NCBI GenBank assembly: GCA_045587445.1
Contig: JAZNCH010000008.1
Location: 1 to 51,914, forward strand
Direction: 5' to 3'
Length of the DNA: 51,914 nt
DNA from: RGIG1995 sp045587445
Lineage (GTDB): Bacteria; Bacillota; Clostridia; Oscillospirales; CAG-272
The position numbers and the translations under genes are program-made. Shown here piece by piece: positions 32,204-40,205 of the stretch. Within the stretch, counting starts at the first letter, position 1, and each line of letters begins with the position of its first letter. The notes beneath the pieces were generated by a model. That model ran no database searches, was not told where the DNA came from, and was given only the letters and a program-made list of their open reading frames with translations.

Positions 32204-34714
32204 CTATATGTTGTTGGGATCCATATCCATAGTAATCTGAATCTTGTTTCCGAACGTCTTTTCGCACAATGCATATATCTTCGCAAAAAATTGACGTGTA
32301 ACGTTATTATTCTTGCACTTTACCACAAACTGCATACGGTACTTTTCGTTTACTTTATACACCGATGCCTCAAGAGGACCGTATACGTTAAGTGCCAAAC
32401 TGTTCTTATCGTATTCGTCGGCTTTTTCTTTTATTGTAGTGTTAAGAAAAACACACGCCTTTAATAGCTCGTTTTCCGAAAATGCCGTAAGGGTTATAAG
32501 AAGCATATCGCAATACGGTGGAAAAATGTAGGATTTGCGAAGCAATATCTCATTTTTATAAAACTCAGGATAATCCTGTCTCGATGCATAAGAAAGAGTC
32601 TGATGCTCGGGGTTATACGTCTGAATTACAGCACACCCTTTTTTGTCGCTTCGTCCCGCTCTGCCTGTAACCTGAGTTATAAGGTCAAAAGTTCGTTCAT
32701 TCGCTCTATAATCATCAAGATACAGAGAAGCATCTGCAAGAATAACACCGACGCACGTAACGTTGGGAAAATCGTGCCCCTTGGTTACCATTTGCGTTCC
32801 GATAAGTATATCTGCTTCTCCGTTTCTGAAACGGTCAAGCATCGTATCAAACGCAAATTTTGTAGACGTTGTATCAGCGTCCATTCGCATAACCTTTTTG
32901 TCGTGGAAAAGAAGCTTTAATTCCTCTTCTACCTTTTGAGTTCCAAAGCCTAAATGCTGTATGTGAACGCTTCCGCACTCGGGACACACCTCGGGTACTT
33001 TTCTTCTTGCACCGCAATAATGACAGGTCAGCCAACCGTTTTTTACCCTTGCTCTCATAGCGTCCTCACCCTCGTCGGCAAATATCCTGCCCGGAGAATG
33101 AAACGTCATAGATACACTGCAATGGTCGCAAGTTATCGCCTTTCCGCACATTGCGCAAGACACAAAGTTATTATATCCTCTTCTGTTTATAAAAAGTATT
33201 ACCTGCTCGTTTCTGCCGAGGGATTCCTGCATAGACCTATAAAGAGTCTCTCCTATAACGGATAATCCCGATACCTTTGCAAGATCAAGTCTTAAGTCTG
33301 CTATCTTCGTTGACGGCAGAACTGCGTTGCCGTACCTTTCTTTAAGCTCGACTAAATTATATACCCCGTTTTGTGCCTTATGGTAGCTTTCAAGAGAGGG
33401 AGTCGCAGATGCAAGTAACATCAACGCTTTGTTATACCCCGCTCTAAATCTCGCCACGTCTCTTGCGTGGTATCTGGGAGACATATCTGACTTATAAGTG
33501 TGTTCCTGTTCTTCGTCGATTACTATAAGTCCTAATCTTTCAAATGGGGCGAATATCGCAGAGCGCGTACCTATACACACGTCAACGTCTCCGTTTTTTA
33601 TTCTTCTCCACGCATCAAACCTCTCACCGTTTGAAAGTGACGAATGAATAACGGCAATTCTGTTTCCGTAAAAGCTTCTGAAAAGGTCAACGGTCTGCGG
33701 TGTCAGCGATATTTCGGGAACAAGCACGATAGCTTGTCTGCCCGATTCTATAACCTCGTCTATAACGGATTTTATAACCCTCGTCTTTCCGCTTCCCGTT
33801 ATGCCATGAAGAAGAACAGCCTTAGGTTCACCCGTCTTGTATAAAGCCGATATTTTGTCATAAGCCTCTTGCTGATGGGGGGTAAGAATATTATCTTTCT
33901 TTGAAACACTCTTTTCTTGGTATGGATTACGGTAAACCTCAACCTCTTCAATCTGTATAAATCCCTTTTCGGCAAGCGACTTAAACTGAAGATTTGTAGC
34001 TCCTGTCAAACCCTTTAGTTCAGCCTCCGAAAGTCTTCCTCCGTTGTCTGCCAACGCCGCAATAACTGCCCTCAGCTTTTCTCCGCGAAGCTTATATACG
34101 CCCTTACCCTCAATATACTTTTCAGCCTCTTCGCAGGAAATTGACAGAATAATTTTTTTCTCTTTCTTTTTACCCGCTTCACGAAATACGATGTCTTTTA
34201 CAACAAATCCCCTCGCCGACAAGTCGCGCAACGCTCTGTCGATCTGTTCGCCGAATTTCGCCTTTAAAGCATCATACTTTGACATAGGATTATCTCGCAG
34301 AAACATACATATATTTCTTGCATTTTCGCTGAAAGAATCAATATCTATATCCTCTGCCAAACTGTACACCGTATACATCTTACCGAATGCCGATACGGGT
34401 ACTGCACTTTTTACAGCGTCGCCTATGGTACAAAACGTTCTGTCTTTCAAAAACACGCAGAGTTTCAACAGTTCATCGTTCAAAAACACGTCGGGAACAA
34501 CGTCAATTATTGATTTAACCCCGTTAAAATCCGTTTTGTCTGTAATATCAAAAACAACTGCGTAAGCACTTTTATTCCCCTTTCCAAAGGGTACGCTTAC
34601 AACAGCTCCCACAGCAACCCTACCGTGAAGATACTGCGGTATAAGATAATCGTATAGTCCATCAATAAAGTAAGGTGCATCTAAAATATGCACCCGTGCA
34701 AACAGGTCATTCAT
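32204..34714 (-). CDS. priA: Primosomal protein N' (PriA helicase)
   Basis: Replication-restart helicase. 836 aa, on the long side. The N-terminal DNA-binding region (about residues 1-280) includes a winged-helix part. Walker A GITGSGKT is near residue 304, and motif II is DEEQEHTYK, a variant of DEEH found in clostridial PriA. Zinc-binding cysteines run CAMCGKAITCDHC and CHYCG, CPECG (about 520-580). The helicase C domain has LIGTQMVTKGHDFPNVT. It lies 39 nt after rpoZ. Confidence 0.97.
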   Translation of the reverse strand: MNDLFARVHILDAPYFIDGLYDYLIPQYLHGRVAVGAVVSVPFGKGNKSAYAVVFDITDKTDFNGVKSIIDVVPDVFLNDELLKLCVFLKDRTFCTIGDAVKSAVPVSAFGKMYTVYSLAEDIDIDSFSENARNICMFLRDNPMSKYDALKAKFGEQIDRALRDLSARGFVVKDIVFREAGKKKEKKIILSISCEEAEKYIEGKGVYKLRGEKLRAVIAALADNGGRLSEAELKGLTGATNLQFKSLAEKGFIQIEEVEVYRNPYQEKSVSKKDNILTPHQQEAYDKISALYKTGEPKAVLLHGITGSGKTRVIKSVIDEVIESGRQAIVLVPEISLTPQTVDLFRSFYGNRIAVIHSSLSNGERFDAWRRIKNGDVDVCIGTRSAIFAPFERLGLIVIDEEQEHTYKSDMSPRYHARDVARFRAGYNKALMLLASATPSLESYHKAQNGVYNLVELKERYGNAVLPSTKIADLRLDLAKVSGLSVIGETLYRSMQESLGRNEQVILFINRRGYNNFVSCAMCGKAITCDHCSVSMTFHSPGRIFADEGEDAMRARVKNGWLTCHYCGARRKVPEVCPECGSVHIQHLGFGTQKVEEELKLLFHDKKVMRMDADTTSTKFAFDTMLDRFRNGEADILIGTQMVTKGHDFPNVTCVGVILADASLYLDDYRANERTFDLITQVTGRAGRSDKKGCAVIQTYNPEHQTLSYASRQDYPEFYKNEILLRKSYIFPPYCDMLLITLTAFSENELLKACVFLNTTIKEKADEYDKNSLALNVYGPLEASVYKVNEKYRMQFVVKCKNNNVTRQFFAKIYALCEKTFGNKIQITMDMDPNNI

Positions 34715-34753
34715 TCAGATACACCTCCCAAAATCTTTTGACTGCAGAAAAAC

Positions 34754-35059
34754 TCAGTCAATATTCTTTCCCAAGGATTCTTCAACTATTTCGTATTCCT
34801 TGCTGTGCAATCTGTTGATTGCGGTTCTTACGGCCTTTTCGTCGCGGTATTCGCGGCTGATAAGTGCTGCGATGCTCTTGTCTGTTTCCTTGTTTGCAAC
34901 AAGCTTTTCAGCGTGTTCGCGCTGTGCTACATATTCGTTTGTTACTATTCTCGCACACTTTGCAGTAGCAATTACAAGCTCGTAACGGTTGTACTTTCCT
35001 TTTTCCTGCAATTCTTCAAGAGTGGGCGAAATCATACTTGTGTATTTCTCGTTATTCAT
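34754..35059 (-). CDS. rpoZ: RNA polymerase omega subunit
   Basis: 101 aa. Omega helps assemble the beta' subunit. The N-terminal part contains KYNRYELVIATAKCARIV, matching the conserved omega helix (RYxLVxxxakRAR), followed by a charged region and a C-terminal extension. It overlaps the gmk 3' end by 8 nt; gmk-rpoZ-priA order is standard. Confidence 0.93.
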   Translation of the reverse strand: MNNEKYTSMISPTLEELQEKGKYNRYELVIATAKCARIVTNEYVAQREHAEKLVANKETDKSIAALISREYRDEKAVRTAINRLHSKEYEIVEESLGKNID

Positions 35060-35660
35060 AAAACTTTTCCTTCACTTCCAAACGCCTCGACGTGCGTTTT
35101 ATTTCTGATTTTGTAATGTTTAATATATCTAAAGCGGCACTCTTTGCCCCTTCATTCTGATTTATAACAACGTAATCGTATTTGTCAAAACAAGCAACTT
35201 CATTCCTCGACTGCTCAAGTCTTGCTTTGATAACGTCGTCGGTCTCCGTTCCTCTGCCTCTCAAACGTGCTTCAAGCGTTTTGAAATCGGGAGGAAGAAG
35301 AAGTATCAAAACCGCATCGGAAAACTTCTTCTTAACGTTCATAGCTCCCTCGACCTCGATTTCGAGTATAACGTTCTTTTCTTCCAGCATCTTGCGAACC
35401 TTGTCGTTCAACGTACCGTAATAGTTTCCGCAATATTCGGTATATTCAATAAGCGTATCGTTTTTTATGTTTTCTTCAAATTCCTCGCGGGTTATATAGA
35501 AGTAATTTACTCCGTCAACCTCGCCCGGTCGAGGGCTTCTGGTAGTTGCCGAAACAGATAAAGCAAATTCATCCGACATCGATAACAGCTCACGCAAAAC
35601 CGTTCCCTTTCCGCTTCCCGCAGGACCCGAAACAACTATAAGCAAATTCTTTTTTTCCAT
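35052..35660 (-). CDS. gmk: Guanylate kinase
   Basis: Phosphorylates GMP to GDP. 202 aa from ATG 35660, with AAGGTG upstream; the frame extends 41 codons further, but that part overlaps the DUF370 gene. The P-loop is SGPAGSGKGT, the GMP-binding stretch is SATTRSPRPGEVDGVNYFYI, followed by the lid with YCGNYYGT and RLRGRGTET. Part of the yicC-remA-gmk-rpoZ run. Confidence 0.98.
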   Translation of the reverse strand: MEKKNLLIVVSGPAGSGKGTVLRELLSMSDEFALSVSATTRSPRPGEVDGVNYFYITREEFEENIKNDTLIEYTEYCGNYYGTLNDKVRKMLEEKNVILEIEVEGAMNVKKKFSDAVLILLLPPDFKTLEARLRGRGTETDDVIKARLEQSRNEVACFDKYDYVVINQNEGAKSAALDILNITKSEIKRTSRRLEVKEKFYE

Positions 35661-35685
35661 ATCTAAATCACCTTTTTGCTTCCTG

Positions 35686-35955
35686 TCATAGAACGTCGTC
35701 GTCAGATGTGTTGTTATCCGTAACTCCGTTAAGTCTGTCGGTAATTCTCTCCGTGGGAAGTGCCGACAAAATAACGTGCTCACTGTCTGTAACTATAACA
35801 GACTTCGTCTTGTGTCCGCACGAAACGTCAATTACTCTTCCCTCTTCCTTTGCATCCTGTACCAATCTTTTAATAGGCGAGGAATCGGGACTTGTAATGG
35901 CAACAACCCTGTTTGATGCGACCATATTACCAAAACCTATATTGATAAATAGCAT
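35686..35955 (-). CDS. remA: DUF370 / RemA family regulator
   Basis: 89 aa. LFINIGFGNMVASNRVVAI and the middle SSPIKRLVQDAKEEGRVIDVSCGHKTKSVIV match RemA, a DNA-binding regulator of extracellular matrix genes in Bacillus that forms ring-like assemblies. The conserved Arg residues of the RLVxxA helix are present. The C-terminus ends in an acidic tail. It lies between yicC and gmk as in most Firmicutes. Confidence 0.95.
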   Translation of the reverse strand: MLFINIGFGNMVASNRVVAITSPDSSPIKRLVQDAKEEGRVIDVSCGHKTKSVIVTDSEHVILSALPTERITDRLNGVTDNNTSDDDVL

Positions 35956-35963
35956 ATTCTACC

Positions 35964-36851
35964 TCATTCAAGATTCTGAATCTGTTCTCTTATTTTTTCA
36001 AGCTCACTCTTCATATTAACGACCAAATGCGCCATGTCGGCATCATTTGCCTTTGAGCCTGTAGTGTTGACCTCTCTGTTCATTTCCTGAAGCAAGTAAT
36101 CCATATTCTTGCCCACAGCACCGCCCTCGGCAAGAATCTTGTCAAACTCGTCAAAGTGGCTGCGAAGTCTTACTATCTCTTCGTCTACAGCAACCTTATC
36201 GGCAAATATCGCACACTCTGTAATAATTCTCGCAGGGTCAGCCTCTATATTATGCTTTTCAAGAACCGCTTTCAAACGATTTTCAAGCTTTTCCGCATAA
36301 GATTCAATACAAACAGCAGACATTTTTTCAATTCTGTCAGCCATTTCCATGAGGTTAGCCTTTTTAATCAAAAGGTCAGCCTTTAATTTTTCGCCCTCGC
36401 GCTCTCTTTGAGCTATAAACATATCAATAGCATCGTCAAGAACAGGCTTTATGATAAGCCAATCCTTTTCCATATCCTCTTCGGGCTTGATAACGGTAAA
36501 TATCTCTCTGTTCTGTGCTATAGCCATAACCGATATATCATCTTTTAAATCAAACTTATCGCGAAGCTCAAACAGTGCCTTCACATAGCTTTCGGTATAA
36601 GCCTCGTCAAGACGAAGCTCAATTCCAACCTTTTCAACAACGTCAACGCCTATGTATAAGTCAACCTTACCGCGCTTTATTCCTCTGCTCTGAATATACT
36701 CGCGGACTCTGTCTTCAAGAAAGCTGTACATTCTTGATATTTTTATATTGCAATCCAAAAATCTGGAGTTTACCGATTTAATTTCAGCAGTTATCTCCTT
36801 ACCCTCGACAGACGCTGTTGCTCTGCCGTAAGCAGTCATACTTCTTATCAT
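35964..36851 (-). CDS. yicC: YicC family endoribonuclease-like protein
   Basis: 295 aa. The start IRSMTAYGRATASVEGKEIT and SVNSRFLDCNIKI (about residues 26-38) are the N-terminal signature, and the DUF1732 C-terminal signature is GKNMDYLLQEMNREVNTTGSKAND (shortened here: NMDYLLQEMNREVNT). E. coli YicC cleaves RNA. First gene of a nine-gene operon running to rsmB, with its own perfect promoter. AAGGTGATG precedes ATG. Confidence 0.96.
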   Translation of the reverse strand: MIRSMTAYGRATASVEGKEITAEIKSVNSRFLDCNIKISRMYSFLEDRVREYIQSRGIKRGKVDLYIGVDVVEKVGIELRLDEAYTESYVKALFELRDKFDLKDDISVMAIAQNREIFTVIKPEEDMEKDWLIIKPVLDDAIDMFIAQREREGEKLKADLLIKKANLMEMADRIEKMSAVCIESYAEKLENRLKAVLEKHNIEADPARIITECAIFADKVAVDEEIVRLRSHFDEFDKILAEGGAVGKNMDYLLQEMNREVNTTGSKANDADMAHLVVNMKSELEKIREQIQNLE

Positions 36852-36891
36852 TGAGGCATCACCTTTTATTCCCTAAAAGTAATTAATATAT

Positions 36892-36920
36892 ATTATAACT
36901 CATATAAACCTATTTGTCAA
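36892..36920 (-). promoter_or_regulatory. Promoter of the yicC-to-rsmB operon
   Basis: Minus-strand -35 TTGACA (36915-36920), 17 bp, -10 TATAAT (36892-36897): a full consensus promoter, about 40 bp before yicC. It is back to back with the promoter at 37020. Confidence 0.85.
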
Positions 36921-37019
36921 CAAGCATAAAGCTAAAGTTTCCCATTTGTTTACACATTAAAATAACATAAATTTTGAGCTTAATCATATAATTATTCATA
37001 AAATATTTGAAAATTTGTG

Positions 37020-37049
37020 TTGTAATATTCGCCTAATATGTGGTATACT
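37020..37049 (+). promoter_or_regulatory. Promoter of the PhoU-like/DUF5685/DnaJ cluster
   Basis: -35 TTGTAA (37020-37025), 18-bp spacer, -10 TATACT (37044-37049). It supports ATG 37093, rather than the upstream open frame, as the start of the first gene. Confidence 0.6.
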
Positions 37050-37092
37050 GTTTTTTAGGCGGTACAACAGCAAGAAATGGTACTGCAAAGAT

Positions 37093-37617
37093 ATGAATAA
37101 AGACTGTTTTCAAGATTTTAAAATTATGACAGATATATCCCTGTCGCTCTGTTCGTACATTTCCGACGGAAAAGTGTATGATTATCATATCGGTATAAAA
37201 GAATCTGAAGATGCCAAAATACGATGTATTAATTTTGCAATCAAACAGTTTATCCCCCCTGTCAACCGCGAGGATATAACCTATATTGCTTTAAAGTTAC
37301 ACGAATTGAATTTGAAGTTATGTGAGCTTGCTGACTACAAAAATTGTTTTTTTCCAAAAAAAGACTTAAAAAAGGATATTGCACCTTTAAAAAACATTTG
37401 TACCAAAATCCCCGATTTTTTTGCAAATAATGTTTCAAAAGCCGATTATAATACTACGTATATTTTGGATATATCGGAAAAGCAATTTAACGAAAATCGT
37501 TATTCCGCACTGTATCTTATCTACGAATACAAACTTTACGAGCTTGTAAATATATGTACCGACAAAGCATCTGATTTAAATGACTATCTGATACGAACTT
37601 TAATAAAAAATACATAG
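37093..37617 (+). CDS. PhoU/DUF47-like helical protein (tentative)
   Basis: 174 aa, mostly helical. The segment QFIPPVNREDITYIALKLHE (about residues 54-73) resembles the TPFDREDIxxLAxxLDD motif of DUF47/PhoU-like proteins, which bind metals and accompany phosphate transporters. The usual second repeat is weak. The Shine-Dalgarno site is poor (GCAAAG). No phosphate transporter gene is adjacent. It is first in a four-gene cluster. The family call is by one motif and could be wrong. Confidence 0.6.
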   Translation: MNKDCFQDFKIMTDISLSLCSYISDGKVYDYHIGIKESEDAKIRCINFAIKQFIPPVNREDITYIALKLHELNLKLCELADYKNCFFPKKDLKKDIAPLKNICTKIPDFFANNVSKADYNTTYILDISEKQFNENRYSALYLIYEYKLYELVNICTDKASDLNDYLIRTLIKNT

Positions 37618-37635
37618 AGACGGACTATATTAAAA

Positions 37636-38526
37636 ATGTTTGGATATGTAAGACCCGATAAGAATGAACTTAAAGTAAAAGAATTTGAACTGTATAAAAG
37701 CACATATTGCGGACTTTGCAGAGTTATGGGCAAAAGATACTCGTATATATACAAAATGTCTCTCAGCTATGATTTTGTATTTATGACTCTGCTTAGACTT
37801 TATGCCACACCTGAGAAAGTCTCTTTCTCACAAAGACGTTGTATCGCACACCCTGCAAAGAAAAAGAATATGATGAACGAGAATGAGGCGTTGAAAATTA
37901 CCGCCGACGTGGGAGTCATTATGCTCTATCACGATTTTCTCGACAAAATAAACGACAAAGACGGCCTTAAAAGCTTTCTCTCTCGGCTTTTGTTACCCGA
38001 ACTGAAAAGACTTCGCAAAAAAGCGTGTAAAAATGAGCTTATTGCAAAATTTGATACCCTTGCCGCAGAGAGCCTACACCGTCTGAGTGAAATAGAAAAA
38101 AACAATACGCCTTCGGTAGATATGCCGGCAGAAGAATTCGGCATTTTGCTCGGCGAGGCTCTTTCAATAGGCCTTGAAGGCAAAACCCAAAGAACAGTTT
38201 TTGAAATCGGAAAAAATCTCGGCAAATGGATATATATTGCCGATGCCGCAGACGATTTGGACGGAGACGAAAAGCATAATTCGTATAATCCCCTCTTAGC
38301 CGTTTCAGAAAATATGGAAGACGCCAAAAAACAGTTTTCGGCTATTAATATCACCCTTTTAAACATACTTTCAAACGCAGATACTGCCCTTGACCTTATG
38401 GACAAGACGGATAACGGTTTATATAATATTCTTTCAAACATTTTACGTTTGGGATTACCCTCAATTCAAGAAAAAATACTTAAAGACAACAACTTCACCC
38501 TAAAAGAAAAGGAGTTTACGGAATAA
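37636..38526 (+). CDS. DUF5685 family protein
   Basis: 296 aa. The N-terminus MFGYVRPDKNELKVKEFELY followed by STYCGLCRVMGKRY (two Cys, about residues 23-26) is the DUF5685 signature. The rest is helical, and an Asp-rich run DAADDLDGDEKHNSYNPLL (about 206-224) recalls the metal-binding Asp clusters of isoprenoid-synthase folds (structural inference only). The function is unknown. Its stop codon overlaps the next ATG by one base (TAATG), so it is translationally linked to the J-domain gene. Confidence 0.87.
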   Translation: MFGYVRPDKNELKVKEFELYKSTYCGLCRVMGKRYSYIYKMSLSYDFVFMTLLRLYATPEKVSFSQRRCIAHPAKKKNMMNENEALKITADVGVIMLYHDFLDKINDKDGLKSFLSRLLLPELKRLRKKACKNELIAKFDTLAAESLHRLSEIEKNNTPSVDMPAEEFGILLGEALSIGLEGKTQRTVFEIGKNLGKWIYIADAADDLDGDEKHNSYNPLLAVSENMEDAKKQFSAINITLLNILSNADTALDLMDKTDNGLYNILSNILRLGLPSIQEKILKDNNFTLKEKEFTE

Positions 38527-39128
38527 TGACAGACCCTTACAAGATACTCGGCGTTACGCGTGAAGCAACCGACGACGAGATAAAAAAAGCATATCGCGAG
38601 CTTGCAAGAAAATATCACCCCGACAACTATACGAATAATCCTCTTGCCGACCTCGTTGAAGAAAAAATGAAAGAAATAAACGAGGCATACGACCAGATAC
38701 AAAAAGAACGCAGCCAAAACGGTTATCACGGCAGAACCAATAACTATAACACATATTCCGGCGAATATATGCAAATCCGCGAACTCATTCAAATGAACAG
38801 ACTTACCGAGGCTGAAACTATGCTTAATTACATTCCCTCGGCAGACAGAAACGGCGAATGGAACTATCTTCGCGGCTTGATACTTGAAAAAAAGGGCTGG
38901 TATTTTGACGCACAGAAATTCTTTGAAGCGGCGTGTTATATGGACCCCGACAACAACGAATACAAAGACGCTTTAAACAAAATAAAAAACACCGCCAACA
39001 ATTACGGCGGTTACAGAGCCTCCAACACCAACGGGACAGGCTGTTCAACCTGCGATGTATGCTCAAGCCTCATATGTGCAGACTGCTGCTGTGAATGTCT
39101 CGGCGGAGACCTTGTAGGATGTTGCTAA
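38526..39128 (+). CDS. J-domain protein with TPR-like repeat and Cys-rich tail
   Basis: 200 aa. A classic J domain occupies residues 1-65: DPYKILGVTREATDDEIKKA and the HPD tripeptide in KYHPDNY, so it should stimulate DnaK/Hsp70. A TPR-like pair of helices follows (about 85-150, MQIRELIQMNRLTEAETMLN, DAQKFFEAACYMDPDNNEY). The last 25 residues are cysteine-rich (CSTCDVCSSLICADCCCECL), possibly metal-binding or membrane-associated. It is not DnaJ itself: there is no G/F region and no zinc-finger domain of that type. Confidence 0.9.
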   Translation: MTDPYKILGVTREATDDEIKKAYRELARKYHPDNYTNNPLADLVEEKMKEINEAYDQIQKERSQNGYHGRTNNYNTYSGEYMQIRELIQMNRLTEAETMLNYIPSADRNGEWNYLRGLILEKKGWYFDAQKFFEAACYMDPDNNEYKDALNKIKNTANNYGGYRASNTNGTGCSTCDVCSSLICADCCCECLGGDLVGCC

Positions 39129-39676
39129 ACAAAATGAACGGAAATTCACTAAACAATAAAAAATCCCCTGCCAACAATATTGCTTTTTCAGCCATACTTT
39201 GTGCCCTTGGGGTAATCATAATGTTTCTCGGTGCAGTTATAGAAACGATTGACATTACTATGGCGGCGTTGGCTTCATTTCTTGTCATCGTATGTATGAT
39301 AGAAGTCGGCGGATATATGCCCTTTCTTGTTTTCGTATCTACGTCAACCCTGTCATTTTTACTGTTGCCAAACAAGACGGTAGCTATTATTTACGTAATG
39401 TATTTCGGTTTCTATCCGATAATAAAAAAATATCTCGAAAGGCTTCCGATAATAATTAGCTGGGTTGCAAAATTTGCGGTATTCAATATCGCAATTATGC
39501 TTTATTATCTGTTTTTGAAAGACGTGCTTTTCCCCGATATTGACAGCATAAAGCTTTATATCGTGCTTCTGTTAAACGTAATATTTTTTACCCTCGATTT
39601 GGTGCAGACACTGTTTATAACCGCCTACGTCAGAAGATTCAGAAGGCTACTTGGCATACACAGATTTTTTAAATAA
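39119..39676 (+). CDS. Polytopic membrane protein of unknown function
   Basis: 185 aa with five or six hydrophobic segments (about residues 18-165). Start is taken as ATG 39119 with CGGAG 10 nt upstream, which overlaps the J-domain gene by 10 nt; ATG 39134 is the alternative. The compact hydrophobic layout recalls ECF-transporter substrate-binding components, but no signature is present. The C-terminus is basic (RRFRRLLGIHRFFK). It ends the four-gene cluster, before a terminator. Confidence 0.75.
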   Translation: MLLNKMNGNSLNNKKSPANNIAFSAILCALGVIIMFLGAVIETIDITMAALASFLVIVCMIEVGGYMPFLVFVSTSTLSFLLLPNKTVAIIYVMYFGFYPIIKKYLERLPIIISWVAKFAVFNIAIMLYYLFLKDVLFPDIDSIKLYIVLLLNVIFFTLDLVQTLFITAYVRRFRRLLGIHRFFK

Positions 39677-39689
39677 TAAAACACAAACA

Positions 39690-39725
39690 ACCACTCGCAT
39701 TTTTAAACCGCGGGTGGTATTTTTT
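39690..39725 (+). terminator. Terminator of the DUF5685/DnaJ cluster
   Basis: ACCACTCGC (39690-39698) and GCGGGTGGT (39710-39718) pair with one G-U, followed by ATTTTTT. Confidence 0.85.
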
Positions 39726-39746
39726 CATGTATATAATGTTATAAAA

Positions 39747-39768
39747 GCCTTCTCCAGTGGGAGAAGCC
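39747..39768. repeat. REP-like hairpin upstream of the small sporulation genes
   Basis: GCCTTCTCC-agt-GGGAGAAGCC is a nearly self-complementary element of the CTCCC/GGGAG type. A related hairpin (GCTCTCCC/GGGAGAGC) lies on the other side of the two small genes at 40179. Confidence 0.45.
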
Positions 39769-39810
39769 ACAATGTACGCATCTTTTTTGTAACACTTGTA
39801 AACACAAAAA

Positions 39811-39818
39811 CATACAAT
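39811..39818 (+). promoter_or_regulatory. Candidate sigma-E -10 element
   Basis: CATACAAT is an exact match to the mother-cell sigma-E -10 consensus (CATACAnT), placed about 40 bp upstream of the first small gene. A convincing -35 element is not visible, so this is only suggestive. A second, weaker CATATACA occurs at 39834. Confidence 0.4.
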
Positions 39819-39858
39819 GTAGTATAAGAATCGCATATACAAGGGGAGAAGACTATTT

Positions 39859-40017
39859 ATGCAATGTCGAAACGGAATTTACAAAGCGCTCGGACTGATT
39901 GTATTGTCATTCGGTTGCGGAATCCTTCTGGCATTCTTTCTTCCGACATACTTTTTGGCGGCAATTGAAGCGGTAGTTATTGTAGCCGCAGGTTTGCTGT
40001 ACATTCTGCAAAAATAA
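39859..40017 (+). CDS. 52-aa hydrophobic protein next to SpoVM
   Basis: Small gene, 52 codons plus stop, with AAGGGGAG 10 nt before ATG. The product has two hydrophobic segments (about residues 10-28, ALGLIVLSFGCGILLAFFL, and 32-50, FLAAIEAVVIVAAGLLYIL) joined by a Pro turn, with polar ends (MQCRNGIYK and LQK), so it should form a membrane hairpin. I do not recognise the family. It precedes the SpoVM-like gene by 19 nt and shares its transcript, which suggests a sporulation role (inference). Confidence 0.72.
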   Translation: MQCRNGIYKALGLIVLSFGCGILLAFFLPTYFLAAIEAVVIVAAGLLYILQK

Positions 40018-40036
40018 GAAAGGGGTATTTACCGAT

Positions 40037-40114
40037 ATGAGAATAGTTGTTATAAGATCACCGAAACTGCTTGTTCCGCTTCTTCGTAGGCTTTTTAAGG
40101 TTAACAAAGCGTGA
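40037..40114 (+). CDS. spoVM: Stage V sporulation protein M (SpoVM)
   Basis: 25-codon gene, preceded by AAAGGGG. The peptide begins MRIVVIRSPKLLVPLLRRLF. It aligns without gaps to Bacillus SpoVM (MKFYTIKLPKFLGGIVRAML...): Ile6, Pro9, Lys10, Leu12 and Arg17 coincide, and charge and amphipathic pattern are kept. SpoVM is an amphipathic helix with a Pro9 kink that recognises the convex forespore membrane and anchors SpoIVA for coat assembly. Too short for usual gene finders. sleB lies next to it on the other strand. Confidence 0.85.
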   Translation: MRIVVIRSPKLLVPLLRRLFKVNKA

Positions 40115-40164
40115 ATTAACGTTTTTTAATAAAGAAGCACTCTATGTTCAAACAATCCCTCTCA

Positions 40165-40203
40165 CCGCCTATGGCGGAGCTCTCCCAAAGGGAGAGCCTT
40201 TTT
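40165..40203 (+). terminator. Hairpin element acting as terminator after spoVM
   Basis: CCGCC-tat-GGCGG (40165-40177) is followed by GCTCTCCC-aaa-GGGAGAGC (40179-40197) and CTTTTT. The composite CCCTCTCACCGCC...GGAGAGCC texture is that of a repetitive hairpin element used as terminator. Confidence 0.8.
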
Positions 40204-40205
40204 AC

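Noticed and set aside
33500..33535. PriA motif II reading DEEQ in place of DEEH
   Set aside because: This variant is usual in clostridial PriA proteins and does not suggest loss of function.
35661..35783. Longer guanylate kinase with 41 extra residues
   Set aside because: The extension overlaps the DUF370 gene and shows no domain; ATG 35660 has a good ribosome binding site.
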